A stretch of DNA of 64,000 bases from Achromobacter deleyi (GTDB taxonomy: Bacteria; Pseudomonadota; Gammaproteobacteria; Burkholderiales; Burkholderiaceae_B), in contig NZ_CP065997.1 in assembly GCF_016127315.1 (NCBI RefSeq), forward strand, positions 3,658,001 through 3,722,000, in the 5' to 3' direction. Made by a program: the position numbers and the translations under genes. The notes under the pieces were generated by a model. That model saw nothing but the letters and a program-made list of their open reading frames with translations. It was not told the origin of the DNA and did no database searches. Of the stretch, positions 34,548 through 43,964 are shown one piece after another. The first letter of the stretch is position 1. Each line of letters starts with the position of its first letter.

Positions 34548-35946
34548 TTCGGCCCGTCCATCCGGAGACCGCCGTACGGGCGATGATGATCAGGTCCATC
34601 CGGAACGTCCAGTGCTGGATGTAATAGATGTCGTGCTCGATGCGGTCGCTCATCTTGCGCAGCGTGTCGGTCTGGCCGCGCAGGCCGTTGACCTGGGCCC
34701 AGCCGGTGATGCCCGGCTTGACGCGGTGACGCATCATGTAGCGCTGCACCAGGTCCTTGTAGAGCTCGTTGTGCTCCAGCGCGTGCGGGCGCGGGCCGAC
34801 CACCGACATGTCGCCGCGCAGCACGTTCAGGAACTGCGGCAGTTCGTCCAGGCTGGTGCGGCGCAGGAAGCCGCCGATGCGGGTGATGCGGGCGTCGTCG
34901 CGGGTGGCCTGGGTGACCACGCCGTGCTCCTGGTGCACGGTCATGGTGCGGAACTTGTAGACGTGGAATACCTTGCCGTCCACGCCCAGGCGCGGCTGGG
35001 TGAACAGCACCGGGCCGCGCGAGGTCAGCTTCACCAGGCCGGCCACCGTCAGCATCACCGGCGACAGCCCCACCAGCGCGCACAGCGCGAAGGCGCGGTC
35101 GAAGGCTTCCTTGGCCAGGCCGCGCACGCCGGCGGCCGGCAGGCTGTTGAGCTGGATGGCGGGCAGACCGAGGAATTCGCCGATGCGGTGGCCCAGCAGC
35201 TGGATCGACATCACGTCGGGGATCCAGCGGATGTCCACCAGGTCGTTGCGCAGGTGGTAGAGCACCTCGCGCAATTCCTGGCCGGCCTCCATCGGCAGCA
35301 CGATCCAGACTTCGCGCACGTTGTGTTCGCGCACGAAGCCATGCAGCGCGTCCAGCTCATGCAGGCGCCGGACTTGCGGCGGCAGGTTCTCGTGGGCCTC
35401 GGCGTAGATGCCGGCGACCTCGTAGCCGGCCTCGCGGTAGCGTTCGACGCGGCGCCACAGGTCGTGGCCGAGCGCGCCGAAGCCGACCAGCAGCACGCGC
35501 TTGCGGTCCAGGCCGCGGTCGCGCGCCGCGCCCAGGACGGTGTAGGCCGCTAGGCGCACGCCGGCCAGCGCCAGCGCGACGGAGCCGAACCAGGTCGCCG
35601 CCCACAAGCGCGATACCGCCGCGCTCTGGTGCATGAGAAAACTGACCAGGATGCCCAGGGCGAACACCAGGGCCCAGGCCGCCAGGCTGCGCACCACCAG
35701 GTCGGTCAGGCGCCGGCCGCGCCACGACACATAGAGGCGGAAGGCCGGGAACAGCGCGATGACGCCCAGGCCGCACAGGTAGATCAGGAACAGATGGATC
35801 TGCGGAGGATCGGCCATCGCCTCATCCGAGAACTTGAACTCGGTGACGGCGAGGCCGCAGATGATGACGATCGCGGCATCCAGCAGCCGGTACAGATAGC
35901 TGGATCGATTCGCTCTCGCCGACGTGTCCGTAAGGGACGGGTCCAT
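34537..35946 (-). CDS. wcaJ: Undecaprenyl-phosphate glucose phosphotransferase (WcaJ type)
   Basis: 469 residues. Several N-terminal membrane segments (about 21-41, 52-75, 85-105, 110-130), a CoA-binding-like Rossmann domain ([20 protein letters not shown], about 171-190), then the C-terminal bacterial sugar transferase domain with YKFRTM and [20 protein letters not shown] plus VGPRPH. Starts repeat-unit synthesis by moving glucose-1-P (or galactose-1-P) onto undecaprenyl phosphate. ATG at 35946 with AAGGAG upstream; an upstream extension to 36003 lacks a good ribosome site. First gene of the minus operon. Confidence 0.93.
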   Translation of the reverse strand: MDPSLTDTSARANRSSYLYRLLDAAIVIICGLAVTEFKFSDEAMADPPQIHLFLIYLCGLGVIALFPAFRLYVSWRGRRLTDLVVRSLAAWALVFALGILVSFLMHQSAAVSRLWAATWFGSVALALAGVRLAAYTVLGAARDRGLDRKRVLLVGFGALGHDLWRRVERYREAGYEVAGIYAEAHENLPPQVRRLHELDALHGFVREHNVREVWIVLPMEAGQELREVLYHLRNDLVDIRWIPDVMSIQLLGHRIGEFLGLPAIQLNSLPAAGVRGLAKEAFDRAFALCALVGLSPVMLTVAGLVKLTSRGPVLFTQPRLGVDGKVFHVYKFRTMTVHQEHGVVTQATRDDARITRIGGFLRRTSLDELPQFLNVLRGDMSVVGPRPHALEHNELYKDLVQRYMMRHRVKPGITGWAQVNGLRGQTDTLRKMSDRIEHDIYYIQHWTFRMDLIIIARTAVSGWTGRNVY

Positions 35947-36192
35947 CGCGTACTCCTTTGTTCGGGGAGTCGCCCTGCGGCCGCGGGGAAAACAACGGTG
36001 CACCGCCGCAAAGCATGGGGCTACCGACGAATCTTATTGAGTGCCCGGCGCACCCGAAACCTCCAAACGATGTAGGAGAAGGCTTAGGGCATCCGTCGAA
36101 TGTGCGGGGGCTGGAAAAGAGAGTGGAATGTCGCAACCCGTTACGCATCGGGCTCCTTTCCAAGCAACGAAGTCATTCACAGTGGATTCGCC
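35947..36192. promoter_or_regulatory. Divergent promoter region of the exopolysaccharide locus
   Basis: 246 bp between the divergent wcaJ and wza operons, so at least two promoters must lie here. It is AT-richer than the flanks around 36025-36080 and 36165-36192. I could not identify a convincing -35/-10 pair, and a GGTAGC core (minus strand, near 36020) only partly matches the JUMPstart/ops element. Likely target of the nearby LuxR regulators (inference). Confidence 0.6.
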
Positions 36193-37329
36193 ATGACGAC
36201 ATTTTTCGGAACGTTGAGCCGAGCCATCGCAGCCATCGCGCTCGTGTCCTCGCTGGGCGCCTGCGCCCTTTCTCCCGGCATGACCTTTGACGCCAAGCAC
36301 CTGGTGGATCCGCTCGATCCGAACTCGGTGGCGCAGATCAAGGAGATCACGCCCTCCCTGGTGCTGGACGACAACCGCGCGCGTCAGGCGTTGCTGGACA
36401 ACGACGGCATTTCGCGGCTGGTCGACAAGGCCGAGCCCTATCGCATCGGCCCCGGGGACATCCTCTCGATCGTGGTCTGGGATCACCCCGAGCTCGTGCT
36501 TCCGACGCAAACCTACGCTATTGGAACTGGGGTGACCGAACTAGCCTTTGGAGACACCGCCTCGGGCATTCCGGGGTATACGGTCTCCTCCACTGGATAT
36601 ATCCAATTTCCCTATACGGGACTGCTGAAAGTGGCGGGGTTGACTGAACTCCAGGCGCGCAATCTCATAGTCAATAGTTCGGGCAAATACATCCAGGACC
36701 CGCAGATCACGGTGCGCGTGCTGGGCTACCGCAGCAAGCGGGTCTACGTCGAAGGCGAGGTGAAGACGCCAGGCACGGTGGCGATCAACGACATTCCCAT
36801 GACCTTGCTGGAAGCGATCAACCGCGCGGGCGGCGTACTGCCCACGGGTGACCGCAGCAGCGTCTATGTCATCCGCGAAGGCAAGAAGACCCGCGTGAAT
36901 CTGCCCGCGTTGATCGACCGCGGCCAGGACCTGAACCAGGTCATGCTGAAGTCGGGCGACATCGTCCGAGTGACCCCGAGGGATGAGAGCAAGGTGTTCG
37001 TGACGGGCGAAGTGACTGTGCCGGCCACGATCGTGATGCGCGACGGCAGGTTGACGTTGAATGAGGCGCTGGGCGTGGCGGGAGGGCCCAACCAGCTGAC
37101 CGCTGACTCGTCGCAGGTGTTCGTGGTGCGCAGCACCGAGCAGGCGACGCCGCTGGTGTTCCACCTGAATGCCGCCTCGCCGCAGGCTTATGCGGTGGCG
37201 GAGAAGTTCGAGTTGCAACCCAAGGATGTCGTCTTCGTGGATACGGCTGGACTGGTGCGGTGGAACCGCTTCATCAGCAATCTGTTCCCGAGCGCGCAAA
37301 CGGTACAGACCGTGCATTCCATCAAGTAA
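36193..37329 (+). CDS. wza: Wza polysaccharide export lipoprotein
   Basis: 378 residues. Lipoprotein signal with lipobox LGAC and acylated Cys at residue 24. Then a polysaccharide biosynthesis/export domain (YRIGPGDILSIVVWDHPELV, about 80-99) and SLBB domains (VYVEGEVKTPGTVAINDIPM and VFVTGEVTVPATIVMRDGRL). Forms the outer-membrane channel that exports the polymer, working with Wzc. ATG at 36193 chosen over an in-frame start at 36100 because it gives a clean signal peptide. First gene of the plus-strand operon. Confidence 0.95.
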   Translation: MTTFFGTLSRAIAAIALVSSLGACALSPGMTFDAKHLVDPLDPNSVAQIKEITPSLVLDDNRARQALLDNDGISRLVDKAEPYRIGPGDILSIVVWDHPELVLPTQTYAIGTGVTELAFGDTASGIPGYTVSSTGYIQFPYTGLLKVAGLTELQARNLIVNSSGKYIQDPQITVRVLGYRSKRVYVEGEVKTPGTVAINDIPMTLLEAINRAGGVLPTGDRSSVYVIREGKKTRVNLPALIDRGQDLNQVMLKSGDIVRVTPRDESKVFVTGEVTVPATIVMRDGRLTLNEALGVAGGPNQLTADSSQVFVVRSTEQATPLVFHLNAASPQAYAVAEKFELQPKDVVFVDTAGLVRWNRFISNLFPSAQTVQTVHSIK

Positions 37330-37343
37330 CCCTGGAGAGCTGC

Positions 37344-39605
37344 ATGCCGTTGCCTATCGAATCGTTCGAGCCCTCCGTGCCGGCTCGCCAGCAGGAAACC
37401 CCGCTGTCCTCGCACGTGGACGCCATCTTCTCCAACCGTTGGCTGATCATCGCCATCACCCTGATCGCGCTGTTGGGGGCCGTCGCCTACGTCATGGTGA
37501 CACCCTCGGTCTATTCGGCCGACATCATCGTCCAGGTGGAGGAGGAGCTGCCGCAAGGCCAGAGCCGCAGCCTCCTGGGCGACGTGTCCGCCATTTTCGA
37601 CACCAAGGCCGAGACCTCCGGCGAAATGGAGGTGCTGCGTTCGCGCATGGTGGTGGGGCCGGCGGTCGACAAGTTCATGCTGTACATCCACGCCAAGCCG
37701 CGCTACTTCCCGGTGGTGGGCGAATGGCTGGCGCAGCGCCACGAGAGCCTGCCGTATCCGTCCGGGCTACCCCGCGGCGGCTACGCCTGGGGCGGCGAGT
37801 CGATCTCGATCTCGCAGCTGGACGTGCCCAACGAATGGCTGGGCAAGCCCTTTCGCATCACCACCCTGGGCGAGGGCGCCTATAGCCTGAACGACAAGCT
37901 CACCGGCGCCACCTTCAACGGCACCGTCGGCAAGCCCGAGCATTTCCTGCTGCCCGGCGGCGGCGCGCTGGACGTGCACGTCGATGCGCTCAACGGCCGG
38001 CCCGGCACCGAGTTCACGGTCTCGCGCACCTCGCGCCTGGCGGCCATCGAGGACGTGCAGTCGCGCCTGGGCATCTTCGAGCGCGGCCGCACCTCCGGCG
38101 TGATCGGGGTCACGCTGGAAGGCAACGATCCGCTGCTGACCACGGCGGTGCTGAACCAGATCGGCCAGGAATACGTGCAGCAGAACGTCAACCGCAAGTC
38201 GGCGCAGGCCGAGAAGTCGCTGGCCTTCCTCGACCAGCAGCTGCCGCAGCTCAAGCGCGAGCTGGACGCGGCCGAGACCAAGTACAACTCGCTGCGCAAC
38301 AAGCGCGGCACCATCGACCTGAGCGAAGAGGCCAAGCTGATCCTGGCGCAGTCGGTGGACGCCCAGACCAAGGTGATGGAACTGCGCGCCAAGCGCCAGG
38401 AACTGATCACCCGGTTCGCGCCGACCCATCCGAGCATCGTCGCCATCGACCGCCAGATCGCCTCGCTGACGGGCGACGTCAACCGCATCGGCAACAACAT
38501 CAAGCAACTGCCCGACCTGGAGCAGGACGTGGTGCGGCTGGTGCGCGACGTGCGCGTCAATACCGAGCTGTACACGGGCCTCCTGAACAACGCCCAGCAG
38601 CTGCGCCTGATCCGCGCCGGCAAGGTCGGCAACGTGCGCATCCTGGATGCGGCGGTGCAGCCGGACAAGCCGGTGCGCCCCAAGGCCGCCATCATCATCG
38701 CCGTGGCCACGGCCATCGGCCTGATCATCGGCGTGCTGTGCGCCTTCGTGCGCAACGCGCTGTTCGGCGGCCTGTCGGAGCCGGACGACGTCGAGCGCTA
38801 CACCGGCCTGCCGGTGCTGGCCGCGATTCCGCACAGCGACCTGCAGGACAAGCTGTGGCGCCGCAGCCGGCGCAAGAACGCCACGGTGCCCGCGCTGCTG
38901 GCGCAGAGCCAGGGCAACGCGCCGCCGATCGAGAGCCTGCGGTCGTTCCGCAACGTGCTGCAGGCGTCGCTGCGCCAGTCGGCCAACAACATGGTCATGT
39001 TCACCGGCCCGGTGGCGGGCGTGGGCAAGTCGTTCCTGTCGGCCAACTTCGCCTTCATCCAGGGCGGGGTCGGCAAGCGCGTGCTGCTGATCGACGCCGA
39101 CTTCCGCAAGGGCCAGCTGAACCGCTATTTCGGCGTGCCCAAGGAAGACGGCCTGTTCGAGGTGCTGTCGGGCACGCTGCCGCTGGAACGGGTGCGCAAG
39201 CACAGCGTTTCCGAGGGCGTGGACTTCATCGCCACCGGCGCGGTCAGCTTCGATCCGTCGGAGTTGCTGGCCTCGCCGATCTTCGGCCAGACGCTGCGGG
39301 AACTGGCCAGCCAGTACGACATGGTCATCCTGGACACGGCGCCGGTGCTGTCCTCGCCCGATGCCGCGGTGGTCGGCACGCATGCCGCGGCGGTCATGGT
39401 GGTGGTGCGGTCGGGCATGAACACTGTGGGCGAGATCCGCGAAACCGCCAAGCGCCTGATCCAGGCCGGCGCGCCGGTCGACGGGGTGCTGTTCAACGGA
39501 CTCAAGCTGATGCCCGAGCGTTTCGGGTTCCGCTCCAAATATGGCGGATACCGCTATTCGCGCGCCGCCTATTACGGTGATTTCAAGCAGAACGGCCCCA
39601 AGTAA
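37344..39605 (+). CDS. wzc: Wzc-type tyrosine autokinase and chain-length regulator
   Basis: 753 residues. Wzz-type N-terminal domain with membrane helix at about 31-52 (WLIIAITLIALLGAVAYVMV), a long coiled periplasmic region, second helix at about 448-470, then the BY-kinase domain: Walker A FTGPVAGVGKSFLSANFA (about 553-570), Walker A' VLLIDADFRKG, Walker B DMVILDTAP. The tail is Tyr-rich (KYGGYRYSRAAYYGD) as needed for autophosphorylation cycling. Controls polymer length and export with Wza. No Wzb-type phosphatase gene is found in the window. Begins 14 bp after wza. Confidence 0.95.
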   Translation: MPLPIESFEPSVPARQQETPLSSHVDAIFSNRWLIIAITLIALLGAVAYVMVTPSVYSADIIVQVEEELPQGQSRSLLGDVSAIFDTKAETSGEMEVLRSRMVVGPAVDKFMLYIHAKPRYFPVVGEWLAQRHESLPYPSGLPRGGYAWGGESISISQLDVPNEWLGKPFRITTLGEGAYSLNDKLTGATFNGTVGKPEHFLLPGGGALDVHVDALNGRPGTEFTVSRTSRLAAIEDVQSRLGIFERGRTSGVIGVTLEGNDPLLTTAVLNQIGQEYVQQNVNRKSAQAEKSLAFLDQQLPQLKRELDAAETKYNSLRNKRGTIDLSEEAKLILAQSVDAQTKVMELRAKRQELITRFAPTHPSIVAIDRQIASLTGDVNRIGNNIKQLPDLEQDVVRLVRDVRVNTELYTGLLNNAQQLRLIRAGKVGNVRILDAAVQPDKPVRPKAAIIIAVATAIGLIIGVLCAFVRNALFGGLSEPDDVERYTGLPVLAAIPHSDLQDKLWRRSRRKNATVPALLAQSQGNAPPIESLRSFRNVLQASLRQSANNMVMFTGPVAGVGKSFLSANFAFIQGGVGKRVLLIDADFRKGQLNRYFGVPKEDGLFEVLSGTLPLERVRKHSVSEGVDFIATGAVSFDPSELLASPIFGQTLRELASQYDMVILDTAPVLSSPDAAVVGTHAAAVMVVVRSGMNTVGEIRETAKRLIQAGAPVDGVLFNGLKLMPERFGFRSKYGGYRYSRAAYYGDFKQNGPK

Positions 39606-39623
39606 CCCCCGCGGAGAACTGGC

Positions 39624-41027
39624 ATGCATGGAACGTTTGGCTGGGAAACGCCGCAGATCCTGGATGCGGTCTTCAAAGCGTACGACATACGCGGCACGGT
39701 GCCCGACGAGATCGACGCCCGCTTCGCCCACAGCCTGGGCATGGCGGCCGGGGTGCGGGCGCTGGAGCTGGGCGCGCGCGCCATGGTGGTGGGGCGCGAC
39801 GGGCGCCTGAGCAGCGTGGAACTGGCGGCGGCGCTGCAGGCCGGGCTGCGCTCGGCCGGCCTGCACGTGATCGACATCGGCATGGCGACCACGCCGATGG
39901 TCTATTTCGCGGCCCGCCTGATGGACACCGGCGCCGGCATCGCCGTCACCGGCAGCCACAATCCGCCGGCCCACAACGGCTTCAAGATCGTGCTGGACGG
40001 CGCCTCGCTGTACGGCGACGGCATCACCGCGCTGCGCGACGCGATGCGCCTGCCGATCGAATCGGCCAGCGTGGCCGGCGGCCGCACGCAGATGCAGATC
40101 CAGCCGTGCTACGCGGCGCGGCTGGTGGGCGACATCCGCCTGGCGCGGCCGATGAAGATCGCCATCGACTGCGGCAGCGGCGTGGCCGGCGCGGTGGCGC
40201 CGGCGCTGTTCCGGGCGCTGGGCTGCGAGGTCACGGAGCTGTTCTGCGAGGTGGACGGCGCCTTTCCCGGGCACCACCCGGACCCGGCCGATCCGCAGAA
40301 CCTGCAGGACTTGATCTATTGCCTGCGCTACTCCGACTGCGAAGTCGGGCTGGCGTTCGATGGCGATGGCGACCGGCTCGGCGTGGTGACCAAGTCGGGC
40401 CAGATCATCTGGCCCGACCGCCAGCTGATCCTGTTCGCCCGCGACGTGCTGGCGCGCAACCCGGGCGCCGAGATTCTCTACGACGTCAAGTGCAGCCGCC
40501 ACGTGGCGCGCGCCATCACCGAGGCCGGCGGCAAGGCCACCATGTGGAAGACGGGCCATTCGCTGATCAAGGCCAAGATGCGCGAGACGGGCGCGCTGCT
40601 GGCTGGCGAGATGAGCGGCCACATCTTTTTCAAGGAACGCTGGTACGGCTTCGACGACGGCATCTACGCCGCCGCCCGGCTGCTGGAGATCCTGTCCGGG
40701 GCGCCCAATCCGTCGGCGCTGCTGGAGAGCCTGCCGCAGTCCTGCGCCACCCCCGAAATCAAGCTGGAAACCACCCAGGGCGAGCAGTTCGAGCTGGTCG
40801 AGGCGCTGCGCGCCGGCGGCCAGTTTCCGGGCGCGCTGTCCATCAACGACCTGGATGGCGTGCGCGTCGACTACGCCGACGGCTTCGGCCTGGCGCGGCC
40901 GTCCAACACCACGCCCACGGTGGTGTTGCGCTTCGAAGGAGACTCCGTGGCCGCCCTGGCCCGCATCGAGGAGGACTTCCGCAATGCGTTCCGGCGCGTT
41001 GCCCCCCATATCCGTTTACCGTTCTAA
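39624..41027 (+). CDS. manB: Phosphomannomutase/phosphoglucomutase
   Basis: 467 residues of the alpha-D-phosphohexomutase superfamily. Catalytic Ser loop GIAVTGSHNPPAHNGFKIV (about 107-125), metal loop AFDGDGDRLGVV (about 245-256), sugar-binding loop GEMSGHIFFKE and C-terminal phosphate-binding RPSNTTPTVVLRFEG. Interconverts hexose-6- and hexose-1-phosphates; mannose-1-P then feeds ManC. As in AlgC, glucose may also be a substrate, supplying glucose-1-P for the other donors. Confidence 0.95.
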   Translation: MHGTFGWETPQILDAVFKAYDIRGTVPDEIDARFAHSLGMAAGVRALELGARAMVVGRDGRLSSVELAAALQAGLRSAGLHVIDIGMATTPMVYFAARLMDTGAGIAVTGSHNPPAHNGFKIVLDGASLYGDGITALRDAMRLPIESASVAGGRTQMQIQPCYAARLVGDIRLARPMKIAIDCGSGVAGAVAPALFRALGCEVTELFCEVDGAFPGHHPDPADPQNLQDLIYCLRYSDCEVGLAFDGDGDRLGVVTKSGQIIWPDRQLILFARDVLARNPGAEILYDVKCSRHVARAITEAGGKATMWKTGHSLIKAKMRETGALLAGEMSGHIFFKERWYGFDDGIYAAARLLEILSGAPNPSALLESLPQSCATPEIKLETTQGEQFELVEALRAGGQFPGALSINDLDGVRVDYADGFGLARPSNTTPTVVLRFEGDSVAALARIEEDFRNAFRRVAPHIRLPF

Positions 41028-41040
41028 GGAGCATCACGCG

Positions 41041-42714
41041 ATGGGTAATGCGAATTTTGCGAGAGAGGCCGAGGCCGCGGTCGAGGCGGACAGCCTCGCC
41101 GCCAGCCTGGAATGGCGCGCTTTCGCGCAAGCGGCGCAGGGCGCCGCGCTGGACGCGGGCGCATTGAAGGTGATCGAGGCGGCGGGCCTGTGCGTGGACC
41201 TGACCATGCAGCGGCAATCGCCCGCGCTGGAGGCGGCCGCGCTGGCGCTGCTGCGCGCCCGCGGGCTGGACGCGGCGCGGCAGGCGCTGTTCTCCGGCGG
41301 CGCGGTCAACTGGACCGAGGGCAAGCCGGCCTGGCACACCGCGCTGCGCGCCGGCCGCACCCGCGAACAGCCGGACGGCCAGGACCGGGATTCGGTCTGC
41401 GAGTATTCGCGCATGGCCGATTTCGTGCGGCATGTCGATCAGAACGCCGACTTCGCCACCGTGCTGCACATCGGCATCGGCGGCAGCGACTGGGGCCCGC
41501 GCCTGGCGATCCAGGCCTTCGGCGGCCCGGGCCAGCGCCGCCAGATCCGCTTCGTCTCCAACATCGACGGCCATGCCTTCCATGACGCGGTGGCCGGGCT
41601 CGACCCGCGCCGCTGCCTGGTGGTAGTGTCGTCCAAATCCTTCACCACCGCCGAGACCCTGCACAACGCCCGCGCCGCCATCGCCTGGCTGCGCCAGGGC
41701 GGGGTGGCCGATCCGTCCGCGCACCTGGCGGCGGTCACCGCCAACGCGCCCGCCGCGCGCGCCCTCGGGGTGCCGGCCAGCCAGGTGTTCCGCATGTGCG
41801 ACTGGGTCGGCGGACGCTATTCGGTCTGGTCGGTGGCCGGGCTGTCGATCGCGCTGACGGTGGGCGCCGACGTGCTGATCGGCATGCGCGCCGGCGCCGA
41901 GGCCATGGACCAGCATTTCCAGCAGGCGCCGCTGGGCGCCAACGCGCCGGTGCAGCTGGCGCTGGCCGGCCTGGTCAATTGCAGCGTGCTGGGCCACGGC
42001 TCGCTCAACATCGCGGCCTACAGCGCGCGGCTGCTGCACCTGGTGACCTATCTGCAGCAGCTGGAAATGGAATCGCTGGGCAAGCGCGTCGGCGGCGACG
42101 GCGCCGCGGTGGACGTGCCGACCGCGCCGATCATCTGGGGCATGCCCGGCACCGACGGCCAGCACACCTTCTTCCAGTGGCTGCACCAGAGCGCGCAGGG
42201 CGCGCCGGTGGATTTCATCGCCAGCCTGCAGGGCCATCCGGACAGCCCCGACGCGCACCGCATGCTGCTGGCCAATTGCCTGGCGCAGCGCCAGGCGCTG
42301 CTGCGCGGCAAGGATCTGGAGCAGGCGCTGCTGGACGTGGCGCATGTCGAGGATCCCGGGCAGGCGCTGACGCTGGCGCGCCACATGGTGCATCCGGGCG
42401 GGCGACCGTCCACGCTGATCGTGCTGCGCCAGCTGGAGCCGCGCGCGCTGGGCGCGTTGCTGGCGCTGTATGAACACAAGGTGTTCGTGCAGAGCGTGGT
42501 GTGGGGCGTCAATCCGTTCGACCAGTGGGGCGTGGAGCTGGGCAAGCGGCTGGCCACCGGCATCGAGCGCGAGCTGGCGGTGCCGGTGTCGGCCGGCGTG
42601 GTCGACTGGGGCCACGACGCGTCCACGTCGTACTGGATCGACCGCTACCGCGGCCACGCCCAGGCGCCGCAGCCGCGCCATGCCTGGCTGCCCGGCGTGG
42701 CGGCGCATCTTTGA
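41041..42714 (+). CDS. pgi: Glucose-6-phosphate isomerase
   Basis: 557 residues. Signatures GIGGSDWGPRLAIQAFG, SSKSFTTAETLHNA, GGRYSVWSVAGLSIAL and the C-terminal FDQWGVELGK with the catalytic Lys are present; the catalytic His region is GTDGQHTFFQWLHQ. Converts glucose-6-P to fructose-6-P, the branch point to mannose and glucose donors. It is embedded in the exopolysaccharide operon, 13 bp after the mutase, so precursor supply is co-regulated with polymer export. Variations from the E. coli protein are minor (MESLGK instead of MESNGK). Confidence 0.95.
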   Translation: MGNANFAREAEAAVEADSLAASLEWRAFAQAAQGAALDAGALKVIEAAGLCVDLTMQRQSPALEAAALALLRARGLDAARQALFSGGAVNWTEGKPAWHTALRAGRTREQPDGQDRDSVCEYSRMADFVRHVDQNADFATVLHIGIGGSDWGPRLAIQAFGGPGQRRQIRFVSNIDGHAFHDAVAGLDPRRCLVVVSSKSFTTAETLHNARAAIAWLRQGGVADPSAHLAAVTANAPAARALGVPASQVFRMCDWVGGRYSVWSVAGLSIALTVGADVLIGMRAGAEAMDQHFQQAPLGANAPVQLALAGLVNCSVLGHGSLNIAAYSARLLHLVTYLQQLEMESLGKRVGGDGAAVDVPTAPIIWGMPGTDGQHTFFQWLHQSAQGAPVDFIASLQGHPDSPDAHRMLLANCLAQRQALLRGKDLEQALLDVAHVEDPGQALTLARHMVHPGGRPSTLIVLRQLEPRALGALLALYEHKVFVQSVVWGVNPFDQWGVELGKRLATGIERELAVPVSAGVVDWGHDASTSYWIDRYRGHAQAPQPRHAWLPGVAAHL

Positions 42715-42727
42715 CGGGGAGCCGGGC

Positions 42728-43780
42728 ATGAGCGAGATGCGCGTGCTGGTCACGGGCGGCGCTGGCTACATCGGCGCCCATACCCTGGTGGCGATGCTGG
42801 CCGCCGGCCAGCGGCCGCTGGTGCTGGACAACTTCAGCAACGGCAGCCCCGAGGCGGTGCGGCGGGTCGAGCGCCTGTGCGGGACGCCGATCCCGCTGGT
42901 CGAGGGCGACATCCGCCAGACCGGCCTGGTGCAGGCCTTGCTGGCGCGCGAGGCGCGGCGCGGCGAGCCGGTGCAGGCGGTGCTGCACCTGGCCGGCTGC
43001 AAGGCCGTCGGCGAATCGGTGGCCGACCCGCTCAAGTATTACGACAACAACGTCGCGGGCTCGGTGGCGCTGCTGCGCGCCATGCGCGACGAGGGCGTGA
43101 CGCGGCTGGTGTTCAGCTCGTCGGCCACCGTCTATGGCGAGCCGCGCTCGCTGCCGTTCACCGAGGCGCATCCGCTGGCGCCGGCCAATCCCTATGGTCG
43201 CAGCAAGCTGATGGTCGAGCAGATGCTGCGCGACCTGTGCGCGGCCGAGCCGGGCTTCGGCGCGGTCACGCTGCGCTACTTCAATCCGATCGGCGCGCAT
43301 CCCAGTGGCCAGATCGGCGAGAGCCCGCGCGACGTGCCCAACAACCTGTTTCCGTACATCACGCAGGTGGCGGTGGGGCGGCAGCCGTTCCTGAACGTGT
43401 TCGGCGACGACTACGCCACCGAGGATGGCACCGGCGTGCGCGACTACCTGCACGTCATGGACCTGGCGCAGGGCCACGTGCAGGCGCTGGCCTACGCCGC
43501 CGGCCATCCCGGCTTCGTCGCGGTCAACCTGGGCACCGGGCGCGGCACCAGCGTGCTGGAACTGGTGCACGCGTTCGAGCGCGTCAGCCAGCGCCGCATC
43601 CCGCTGCGCACCGGGCCGCGCCGCCCAGGCGATATCGAGCGGATGTGGGCCGACCCGGCGTTGGCGGCGTCACTGCTGGGCTGGCACAGCACCCGCGGGG
43701 TCGAGGCCATGTGCGCCGACGGCTGGCGCTGGCAGCAGGGCAACCCGCGCGGCTACGACACCGATCCGCCGGCGGCATAA
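42728..43780 (+). CDS. galE: UDP-glucose 4-epimerase
   Basis: 350 residues, extended short-chain dehydrogenase. VLVTGGAGYIGAHTLVAML (about 6-24) binds NAD, FSSSATVYGEP gives the catalytic Ser, and NPYGRSKLMVE gives the Tyr-Lys pair (about 156-166). Interconverts UDP-glucose and UDP-galactose; it supplies a galactose donor for the polymer. Last gene of the plus-strand operon, 13 bp after pgi. The next gene (cysE) is 184 bp away and unrelated in function. Confidence 0.94.
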   Translation: MSEMRVLVTGGAGYIGAHTLVAMLAAGQRPLVLDNFSNGSPEAVRRVERLCGTPIPLVEGDIRQTGLVQALLAREARRGEPVQAVLHLAGCKAVGESVADPLKYYDNNVAGSVALLRAMRDEGVTRLVFSSSATVYGEPRSLPFTEAHPLAPANPYGRSKLMVEQMLRDLCAAEPGFGAVTLRYFNPIGAHPSGQIGESPRDVPNNLFPYITQVAVGRQPFLNVFGDDYATEDGTGVRDYLHVMDLAQGHVQALAYAAGHPGFVAVNLGTGRGTSVLELVHAFERVSQRRIPLRTGPRRPGDIERMWADPALAASLLGWHSTRGVEAMCADGWRWQQGNPRGYDTDPPAA

Positions 43781-43964
43781 CCCCAATGCCGTGTCGGATG
43801 GGTTCCGCGAAGCGGGCCGAGCGGTTACAGTTGACGGATATATTGCAAAGCAGCATCGCCGCGCGGCCCCCGCCGCCGCGGGCGATGCACCGTCATCGAG
43901 GCCCCCTCATGTTCGATTCTCTTCCGTCTGCCGTTCCGTCCGGCGCCCAGCAGGGGCTGTTCCT
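43781..43964. other. Non-coding gap between galE and cysE
   Basis: 184 bp marking the end of the exopolysaccharide operon. It holds TTACAGTTGACGGATATATT (43834-43853), an AT-rich patch that could carry a promoter for cysE, though a proper -35/-10 spacing is not seen. No intrinsic terminator with a T-run was found. Confidence 0.4.

Noticed and set aside
35947..36003. Upstream extension of the WcaJ-type gene by 19 codons
   Set aside because: The ATG at 35946 has a strong AAGGAG ribosome site, while the extension adds a basic sequence with no homology and no better start.
36010..36030. JUMPstart/ops-like GGTAGC core near the wcaJ/wza promoter
   Set aside because: Only the six-base core matches; surrounding bases do not, and RfaH-type antitermination is not established for this group.
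37767..41009. Very long minus-strand open frame (about 1080 codons) opposite wzc, manB and pgi
   Set aside because: It is the antisense of strongly recognisable genes; composition is His/Gln/Arg/Gly-rich low complexity, as expected for antisense frames in high-GC DNA.
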